Positions 1 through 5,065 of a stretch of DNA of 5,065 nucleotides are shown here, in pieces. The first letter of the stretch is position 1. The number at the start of each line of letters is the position of its first letter. The position numbers and the translations under genes are program-made. The notes beneath the pieces were generated by a model. It was given only the letters and a program-made list of their open reading frames with translations. It searched no databases and had not been told where the DNA came from. This DNA comes from Promethearchaeota archaeon (GTDB taxonomy: Archaea; Asgardarchaeota; Lokiarchaeia; Sigyniarchaeales; SOKP01): contig JAUWZR010000186.1 in NCBI GenBank assembly GCA_030615235.1, positions 1 through 5,065 on the forward strand. The letters run 5' to 3'.

Positions 1-744
1 ATTTTTCCTGTGGTTAAGAAAATAATGCAAAGAATTATGGATAGCAGATTAGTCTATAAATCACCTACAGATATGGGCGTAAATAAAGCAGGTTTTGCTA
101 TAATTAATGATGATCTGGTGCAACAAGCCGCAAAACAGGAACTCATCAGAAGATATTTACGATACAGTTGTGAATATGCGATGGGTATTACAGATAAGAA
201 GACTGTTCAAAGAGCAGAATTGTTGATGAAAGAACTGAATCTCACGGTACTTGATCGAAAAGTTGTAATTGAGGCTCGACAGGCTTCTCTAGTAGCTAAA
301 AATAAAGGGAAAGGGAACGAAGGTGTATTTGCTGGAGCTGCATTACAATTAACAAATGGAAAAATTATAACTGGTAGCAATTCTCCATTGATGCATGCGG
401 CTTCAAGTTTAATCCTAAATACAATTAAAGAATTGGCGGGTATTCCTAAAAATATTCATCTTCTATCTCCTAATATCTTGGAATCCATTAGTTATTTAAA
501 ATCGGATATTTTCAATCACAAACGATTGAGTCTCAATCTTGAAGAAACTCTAATTGCTTTAAGCATCAGTGCTGATTTCAACCATTCTGCTAAGGTAGCC
601 ATAGACAAACTTAAAGAATTATGTGGATGTGAAATGCATTCAACTCATATACCCACTCCAGGAGATGAAGCAGGTTTAAGACGATTAGGTCTTAATATAA
701 CATCTGATCCAAACTTTTCATCGAAAAGTCTATTTATAACCTAA
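1..744 (+). CDS. DUF1846 / UPF0371 family protein, C-terminal half (5' end cut by window)
   Basis: The reading frame is open from base 1 (it begins I-F-P-V-V-K-K) to a TAA at 742-744, giving 247 residues. Family members are usually close to 500 residues, so about the N-terminal half lies left of the window. The GTG at 10 and the later ATGs are internal codons, not starts. I recognise the family from several conserved blocks: YKSPTDMGVN near the beginning, then GVFAGAAL, GSNSPLMHAAS, HLLSPNILESI, SLNLEETLIALSIS and, near the end, HIPTPGDEAGLRRLG followed by NITSDPNF. The biochemical role of this family is not established to my knowledge; it is a soluble cytoplasmic protein with no signal or membrane segment in the visible part. 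The end looks intact, with only a short extension after the last family block. The next gene starts 95 or 125 bp downstream on the same strand, so co-transcription is possible but not demonstrated. Confidence is high for the family and nil for function. Confidence 0.9.
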   Translation: MFPVVKKIMQRIMDSRLVYKSPTDMGVNKAGFAIINDDLVQQAAKQELIRRYLRYSCEYAMGITDKKTVQRAELLMKELNLTVLDRKVVIEARQASLVAKNKGKGNEGVFAGAALQLTNGKIITGSNSPLMHAASSLILNTIKELAGIPKNIHLLSPNILESISYLKSDIFNHKRLSLNLEETLIALSISADFNHSAKVAIDKLKELCGCEMHSTHIPTPGDEAGLRRLGLNITSDPNFSSKSLFIT

Positions 745-817
745 CGATTTTACCATAATATTTAGTTTTGAGATAATCTCGAAATTCTTATTAAATGTGT
801 TTGATAATTAATATTTT

Positions 818-834
818 TATAATGAAAATATAAT
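818..834 (+). promoter_or_regulatory. Possible -10 elements of the CTP synthase promoter
   Basis: Two perfect TATAAT hexamers lie at 818-823 and 829-834, just before the CTP synthase gene. The only good -35-like hexamer, TTGATA at 801-806, is 11 bp from the first and 22 bp from the second, so neither pair has normal sigma-70 spacing (about 17 bp). In such AT-rich DNA these hexamers can occur by chance. If either is used, transcription would begin around 830-841, which leaves little or no leader for the TTG at 840 and favours the TTG at 870. Confidence 0.3.
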
Positions 835-839
835 TATTT

Positions 840-2570
840 TTGATACTACCAGAGAAGTGTAATATAAAGTTGACAGATGCCAATAAGAATAATACACGAT
901 TTATATTCATTACGGGGGGAGTGATGTCCGCTGTTGGAAAAGGTGTAGCTACAGCAAGTTTGGGAAAAATACTCCAATTTCGGGGATTTAATATTTCTGT
1001 AGTTAAAATTGATCCTTACCTTAATGTTGATCCTGGAACGCTTAATCCAGTAGAACATGGCGAATGTTTTATAACTGAAGATGTATGGGACTTTACACCT
1101 GTTCATGGATCAGACGAAAGATCGTATAGAATCTCTGAAATAGATCAAGATTTTGGAACATATTCAAGGTTCCTTGGTATTGAGATGCATCCTTCTCATA
1201 ACATTACATCTGGGCAAATATATCTTTCAACAATTTTAAGTGAGAGAAAAGGGAAATTTTTAGGAAAAACAGTGCAATTAATCCCTCATGTTACCAATAT
1301 AATTAAAGAAAGATTAATGGAAATATCAAGAAGTGAGAATTTAGATGTACTATTAATAGAGTGTGGAGGAACTGTAGGAGATTTAGAGTCAAGTATCTTT
1401 TTAGAAGCTTTTCGTCAGATTAAATTAGAAATCCCTAATCGCACAGCTTTAGTCCATGTCACACTGGTTCCCTATTCGCGTGCTGTTGGCCAACAAAAAT
1501 CCAAACCTACTCAGCATTCTGTTAAAATGCTTCAAAGTATGGGATTACAACCAGATATTATAATAGGACGAAGTAAGAAGCCTCTCGCTGAAGATATTAA
1601 ATCAAAAATTTCCCTTTATTCGAACGTTCCAGAAGCCGCAGTAATTTCGAATCCGGATATAGACATTGTATATGAATTACCTATCTTATTTGAGGAGCAA
1701 GGATTAGGCGATTTTCTCTGTGAACTCATCGACTTAAAAGCTAAGTTAGTCTCCTATAGCGAAGTTAATAATTACTCTGAATGGTTGAAAATGGTTGAGA
1801 TGTACAAAAATGCTGATAAATTAGTAAGAATTGCAATGCCAGGTAAATATTTCAACATCTCGGATTCCTATATTTCAATTAATGACGCTTTAGAGCACGC
1901 TGCAGCTCATCAAGGATATAAAACAGAACTAAAAATGATTAATATAACGGAAGAAACTAAGATTGAAGAAGAATTGAAAGATTGTGATGGTATTTTATTG
2001 ACTCCGGGTTTTGGAGAGCGCGCAGTTGAAGGCATGATAAAATCTGCGGAGTATGCAATGGAAAACAGAGTTCCATTTCTTGGAATCTGTTTTGGGGCGC
2101 AATTATTCTTTGCTGCTTTTTGTAGAAAGTATTTGGGATTGAAAGACGCAAATTCATCAGAAATCAACCCTGATACGCCTTATCCTGTAGTGGATCTCCT
2201 ACAAAGCCAAAAAGATGTTACTGAAAAAGGTGGAACAATGCGCTTAGGGGCTCAAAAAATTGTTGTTAAAGAAAAAACAAAGCTCTATGATGCTTATCAG
2301 CAAAAGGAAATATATGAGAGGTTTAGACACAGATATCATATCCAAGAGCGATATATTGACGAAAAAGCTAAAGAGAAGGGTTTGATTGTATCCAGTAGAG
2401 ACGAAACTGGAAAAATTATTAATAGTATCGAATTAGATAGAGCAGATCATTGGATGGTTGGGACACAATTTCATCCAGAATTCAAATCTAGACCCTACGC
2501 TCCTTCTAAGGTTTATTACGATTTTATCAAAGCTTGTACGACATATAAAAATAAAAAAAAGTCGATTTAG
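840..2570 (+). CDS. pyrG: CTP synthase (glutamine-hydrolysing), divergent form
   Basis: This enzyme makes CTP from UTP, ATP and glutamine-derived ammonia, the last step of de novo pyrimidine nucleotide synthesis. It has 576 residues from TTG 840 (E. coli PyrG has 545). Residues about 20-300 are the synthetase domain: P-loop GGVMSAVGKG (26-35, Lys34), KIDPYLNVDPGT, Mg-binding Asp81 (TED) and Glu174 in ECGGTVGDLES, and the UTP-binding KSKPTQHSV. Residues about 325-565 are the class I glutamine amidotransferase domain: nucleophile Cys417 in GICFGAQ, GGTMRLG, RHRY, and the His545/Glu547 pair in HPEF. All core catalytic residues are present, so an active enzyme is expected. Odd features: an insert of about 16 residues after Asp81; TPGFG (388-392) for PGGFG; Ala395 where the lid normally has Gly; GKFLG (138-142) for GDYLG; and QQKSKPTQ for GExKTKPTQ. 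No in-frame ATG precedes the P-loop. TTG 840 follows an in-frame stop by two codons, and TTG 870 (566 residues) is an equally good or better start. The tail ends in a lysine-rich stretch. Confidence 0.93.
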   Translation: MILPEKCNIKLTDANKNNTRFIFITGGVMSAVGKGVATASLGKILQFRGFNISVVKIDPYLNVDPGTLNPVEHGECFITEDVWDFTPVHGSDERSYRISEIDQDFGTYSRFLGIEMHPSHNITSGQIYLSTILSERKGKFLGKTVQLIPHVTNIIKERLMEISRSENLDVLLIECGGTVGDLESSIFLEAFRQIKLEIPNRTALVHVTLVPYSRAVGQQKSKPTQHSVKMLQSMGLQPDIIIGRSKKPLAEDIKSKISLYSNVPEAAVISNPDIDIVYELPILFEEQGLGDFLCELIDLKAKLVSYSEVNNYSEWLKMVEMYKNADKLVRIAMPGKYFNISDSYISINDALEHAAAHQGYKTELKMINITEETKIEEELKDCDGILLTPGFGERAVEGMIKSAEYAMENRVPFLGICFGAQLFFAAFCRKYLGLKDANSSEINPDTPYPVVDLLQSQKDVTEKGGTMRLGAQKIVVKEKTKLYDAYQQKEIYERFRHRYHIQERYIDEKAKEKGLIVSSRDETGKIINSIELDRADHWMVGTQFHPEFKSRPYAPSKVYYDFIKACTTYKNKKKSI

Positions 2571-2875
2571 TCGCGAATAACTAACACAATCAAATCTTCT
2601 AAGCTTTTTATACCCCTTGATTCAGTTTCGCTATAAGCTATGTAATCGTTTTCACCTAATTCTACTCCTCCAGAAGCAGTAGGAAAAATAGCCTTTCCTT
2701 TCAATACTAAGAAAACAACTGGATGCGATCCGTCATGAGGTTTGATTTCTAAACCTTTTTTTAAAGAAATTCGCATCACCTTAAACTTCTCTGAAACGTA
2801 GATAGGATCTTTTGCAGGTCCATCCGTTAAAAACTTCTGATTATCAAATATATTTTTTTGCTCTAAAATACTCAC
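2567..2875 (-). CDS. Small cupin-fold protein with degenerate metal site
   Basis: This encodes 102 residues from a GTG (2873-2875). An in-frame TAA lies two codons upstream, so no longer start is possible; AAAAGG overlaps the start and no clear Shine-Dalgarno sequence lies at the normal distance. Residues about 30-100 have the alternating beta-strand and glycine pattern of a single cupin domain: FKVMRISLKKG, PHDGSHPVVFLVLKGKAIF, then LGENDYIAY and a hydrophobic last strand ending in VIRD. Set against cupin motif 1, Gly41, His47 and Gly60 fit, but the second His position is Gly49 and the Glu position is Val53; His51 is out of register. Motif 2 lacks its histidine. A normal two-His/one-Glu metal site is therefore absent, which suggests a binding, structural or sensory role rather than a dioxygenase. 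No signal peptide is seen. It lies 166 bp downstream of the AbfD-type gene on the same strand and its stop overlaps the CTP synthase stop. The substrate is unknown. Confidence 0.75.
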   Translation of the reverse strand: MSILEQKNIFDNQKFLTDGPAKDPIYVSEKFKVMRISLKKGLEIKPHDGSHPVVFLVLKGKAIFPTASGGVELGENDYIAYSETESRGIKSLEDLIVLVIRD

Positions 2876-3041
2876 CTTTTAAGTTTAGTGTTAACAGTTA
2901 ATTTTTTTTTATAATGTATTCGTGGTTTTAAAACTTTTTATTCAGAATTATAGAATATAGGTAAAAATAAGAGTACAGTTCTATTCAATTGGGTATTTGA
3001 TTTAACAACGATTAAATTAGTATAAAAAAAGTAAGGAAATA

Positions 3042-4493
3042 CTATTCTGAATCAATATCGAGAATTCTTTTTACTAATTTCTTCTTTTCTTCTAGATTTG
3101 CTTGACGAGAAATCATGATTCTTTGAGCCTGAGGAGATCCTGCGCCATGCATCGATTCTGTCCTGTAACTCACAGAAGCAACTCCCATTGTGAGATTTTC
3201 AATAAAGCGAAGCACTTTATATCTATCTTCAGCACAAATTCCTTCACAAGTTGTCAAATATTTTTCGATTAAAGATCCTATTTCCTTTGATTTGAGATCT
3301 GCTTCAGAGGGCATAGTACATATCATTCCTCCGGCAATATCTTCAGCTAATCTTCCAATTTCGTAAGGAAAGCGAGTAACATTTAGTTTACACACATTCG
3401 CTAGTAACATATCCATTTCGTAATTACCCGAATCTCTTTGGAAACCTAATGAACTGCAAGCTATACCACAGCTATAGAGCGTTTCATTTAGATGAGTCAT
3501 TTCAACTAATTTATCTCTTACATGTGACGCTTTTTCCGTTCCATTATACTCAGATATAAGAGCAGTGGCTCCAATTAGCACATCCCCTACCCCCACCTTG
3601 CATCCCCCATAGGATTGTCTATGGAAACCAGCAAATCGATTAACTAATTCTCCTGAGAACTCAATTTCACCGTTCATAAAAATATTTTCATTTGGCACGA
3701 ACACATTATCAAAAACCACGAAAATTTCTTGACCACCAAATTTAAAGTTACCAATATCTAACTCACCGGGCTCCATTTTTCTTGTATCACAGGATTGTCT
3801 ACCATATATCATCGTTATTCCTTTTTCGGTAGTATCGATTCCAAAGCTTACTGCGTATTGTTCTTCACCGGATCTCAAAGAGAGAGTAGGCATAATTATC
3901 GCTCGGTGAGAGTTTAAGAATCCAGTTTGATGTACTTTAGCTCCTCGAACGACTATTCCATCATCACTAGTATCAACAATATGCAAAAATGCATCGGGAT
4001 CTGACTGATCCTTTGGTCTTTTACTTCTATCTCCTTTTGTATCTGTCATAGCACCATCAACCATGAGATCTTCCCTTTGAACTTCTATCCAATACTTCTT
4101 GAATCGCGAATGGTAATCTGTGCTATATTTTTTATCCATTTCGTACGTAACGCTATATAAAGAATTTGCTGTGTCGAAACCCACACATCTTTGGAAGCAA
4201 CAAGCAGTGTGTTGCCCTAACAATCGCTGCATTTTAACTTTTTTTATCAAATCTTCTGTTGATTGGTGGATGTGAGAAAATCGATTTATTAATTCACCAG
4301 TTAAATGAGATTTTGTTGTCATCAATTCCTTATATTCGTCTATCTGAGCTAATTCATAAATCTTCATAACGGTGTTTATCGATGGTTTAATGATTGGATG
4401 ATTCCAAAATTCTTCGACCTTTTCACCGAACATATACAGATTAACAGGTCGTTGGATGCTTTTAAAATACTCATCTGGGGTTTTTAATGTCAT
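3042..4493 (-). CDS. abfD: 4-hydroxybutyryl-CoA dehydratase / vinylacetyl-CoA delta-isomerase
   Basis: This cytoplasmic flavoenzyme family uses FAD and a [4Fe-4S] cluster to convert 4-hydroxybutyryl-CoA to crotonyl-CoA by a ketyl-radical route, and also isomerises vinylacetyl-CoA. It has 483 residues; the Clostridium aminobutyricum enzyme has about 490. Similarity to that enzyme runs end to end (4-hydroxyphenylacetate 3-hydroxylase / acyl-CoA dehydrogenase-like fold). The cluster ligands known from AbfD are all visible: Cys99 and Cys103 (CFQRC), His291 and Cys298 (HRQSYGGCK). Other active-site residues are also kept: Gln101, Thr190 (HQT), Glu256 (GGQE), Tyr295, Lys299 and Glu446 (YRTESMHGAGSPQAQR). 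The one clear difference is a deletion of about 8 residues after SEADLKS (about 402). The ATG at 4491-4493 is chosen because TPDEYFKSI matches the family N-terminus; only a weak AAAGAAA precedes it. The gene lies 171 bp downstream of a methyltransferase on the same strand, without the CoA-transferase and dehydrogenase seen in fermentative operons, so its natural substrate here is uncertain. Confidence 0.93.
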   Translation of the reverse strand: MTLKTPDEYFKSIQRPVNLYMFGEKVEEFWNHPIIKPSINTVMKIYELAQIDEYKELMTTKSHLTGELINRFSHIHQSTEDLIKKVKMQRLLGQHTACCFQRCVGFDTANSLYSVTYEMDKKYSTDYHSRFKKYWIEVQREDLMVDGAMTDTKGDRSKRPKDQSDPDAFLHIVDTSDDGIVVRGAKVHQTGFLNSHRAIIMPTLSLRSGEEQYAVSFGIDTTEKGITMIYGRQSCDTRKMEPGELDIGNFKFGGQEIFVVFDNVFVPNENIFMNGEIEFSGELVNRFAGFHRQSYGGCKVGVGDVLIGATALISEYNGTEKASHVRDKLVEMTHLNETLYSCGIACSSLGFQRDSGNYEMDMLLANVCKLNVTRFPYEIGRLAEDIAGGMICTMPSEADLKSKEIGSLIEKYLTTCEGICAEDRYKVLRFIENLTMGVASVSYRTESMHGAGSPQAQRIMISRQANLEEKKKLVKRILDIDSE

Positions 4494-4664
4494 TTTTATT
4501 ATTTCTTTAGTAATTGTTATAATTAGATAAATTTCTCTTAGTTCTTAAAAATGTTTTATTAATGATAAACCTAACATTATCTTATTTGGTTAAAAGTTAC
4601 CTGCTATGGATTCAAATTTTAAAATTAGGGAATTACAATGAAAGCGGTTAATTGGAATTAAAAT

Positions 4665-5065
4665 CTATTTTCTTATTACCCAGAATTTTATTCCCCTTTC
4701 TTTTATAAATTCCGTTTTTGTAAATGGTGTTGAATCTATAAATGTTTTAAAAGTTTTTTCATTGTAAAAACATGATGAACCTGCTTCAGAAAACTTATGT
4801 GTAATATCAAATAGTTTAAATGGTTCCTTGGGAGCAAAAGTATCGGGAACCATACTTTCTCCTACAAGTAAAATTCCCTTATCATCTAACAGCAAATACA
4901 AATCCTTGAAAAGTTGTCTCCTAAATTTTTCGTTTGGATTCATCTCATGAAGAACTTGATTTAATATAATTAAATTAAACTTATTTTTAGTATTGCGAGC
5001 ATATTCATTAGTGGATTTATTAAGAATCTTAATCCTTTCATTCCACTTATTTTTATCTACTAATT
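4665..5065 (-). CDS. SAM-dependent methyltransferase, C-terminal part (5' end cut by window)
   Basis: The frame is open from the right edge to a TAG at 4665-4667, giving 132 visible residues. An ATG at 4941-4943 is internal: the frame continues upstream through FNLIILNQVLHEM, which is the beta-4 strand and following helix (motif II region) of a class I Rossmann-fold methyltransferase. This is followed by RRQLFKDLYLLLDDKGILLVGES, the usual helix and beta-5 strand with the ..L.D.G.LLV.E pattern. After that come a proline-rich loop (MVPDTFAPKEPF) and an alpha/beta tail ending in FWVIRK, typical of the fold's last strands. The SAM-binding GxGxG motif would lie to the right of the window, so cofactor binding is inferred from the rest of the fold. 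The acceptor cannot be told; the LHE motif and the E..V/MPD loop resemble small-molecule methyltransferases more than DNA or rRNA enzymes. The gene reads towards the AbfD-type gene, with a 171 bp gap. Confidence 0.75.
   Translation of the reverse strand, partial: LVDKNKWNERIKILNKSTNEYARNTKNKFNLIILNQVLHEMNPNEKFRRQLFKDLYLLLDDKGILLVGESMVPDTFAPKEPFKLFDITHKFSEAGSSCFYNEKTFKTFIDSTPFTKTEFIKERGIKFWVIRK

Noticed and set aside
766..784. Possible stem-loop (TTTTGAG / CTCGAAA, 5-base loop) after the DUF1846 gene.
   Set aside because: The stem is 7 bp, mostly A-U with one wobble pair, and the following bases are not a clean T run; too weak to call a terminator.
846..1106. Leftward open frame of 86 codons opposite the CTP synthase start.
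   Set aside because: It lies entirely within a strongly supported gene on the other strand and resembles no family.
1910..2167. Leftward open frames opposite the glutaminase domain.
   Set aside because: They are antisense shadows of the conserved CTP synthase coding sequence.
2891..2910. TTAACAGTTAA followed by nine T's, upstream of the cupin gene.
   Set aside because: A 5+1+5 A/T palindrome cannot form a stable hairpin and such patterns are expected by chance in this AT-rich gap.
2940..3052. ATTCAGAAT (2940-2948) and ATTCTGAAT (3044-3052) as an inverted repeat about 100 bp apart, the second copy inside the AbfD gene end.
   Set aside because: Only 9 bp, A/T-rich and one copy is coding; most likely chance.
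4623..4661. GGAATTA occurring twice 25 bp apart (4629 and 4654), the second inside the palindrome TTAATTGGAATTAA, between the methyltransferase and AbfD genes.
   Set aside because: Could be an operator pair, but a 7-mer repeat in low-complexity DNA is weak, and no promoter can be placed next to it.
4494..4664. Promoter search upstream of the AbfD-type gene (leftward strand).
   Set aside because: TATAAC- and GATAAT-like hexamers exist, but none has a matching -35 element at normal spacing, so no promoter is called.

Overview
This is an AT-rich window (about one third G+C by eye) with five protein-coding genes and no RNA gene, mobile element, CRISPR array or long repeat that I can support. It looks bacterial: short intergenic gaps, two genes with non-ATG starts, and weak or absent Shine-Dalgarno sequences. 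The weak ribosome sites argue against a typical low-GC Firmicute, even though the first gene's family is common there. I cannot name the genus.

Layout. Two genes run rightward: the 3' half of a DUF1846/UPF0371 gene (1-744, cut by the left edge) and a full-length but divergent CTP synthase (about 840-2570). Three genes run leftward towards them: the 3' part of a SAM-dependent methyltransferase (4665-5065, cut by the right edge), a complete 4-hydroxybutyryl-CoA dehydratase/vinylacetyl-CoA isomerase of the AbfD family (3042-4493), and a small cupin-fold protein (2567-2875). The CTP synthase and cupin genes meet tail to tail, their stop codons overlapping by 4 bp. The gaps (745-839, 2876-3041, 4494-4664) are all under 175 bp and very AT-rich. 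Only the first holds recognisable promoter-like hexamers.

How the genes might work together. The CTP synthase makes CTP from UTP, ATP and glutamine. The AbfD-type enzyme dehydrates a 4-hydroxyacyl-CoA by radical chemistry using FAD and a [4Fe-4S] cluster. The methyltransferase would modify an unknown acceptor. None of the usual partners of abfD in GABA/4-hydroxybutyrate fermentation (CoA-transferase, 4-hydroxybutyrate dehydrogenase) is visible, and neither are the usual housekeeping neighbours of pyrG. One inference, not shown by the sequence, is that this is an accessory or biosynthetic locus carrying a second, specialised CTP synthase.

The strongest oddities are in the CTP synthase. It has about 16 extra residues right after the Mg-binding Asp of the synthetase domain. 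It has a rewritten oxyanion-strand motif (TPGFG instead of PGGFG) and a Gly-to-Ala change in the GTP-responsive lid of the glutaminase domain. It also has a GKFLG replacement of the usual GDYLG. The core catalytic residues of both domains are intact.
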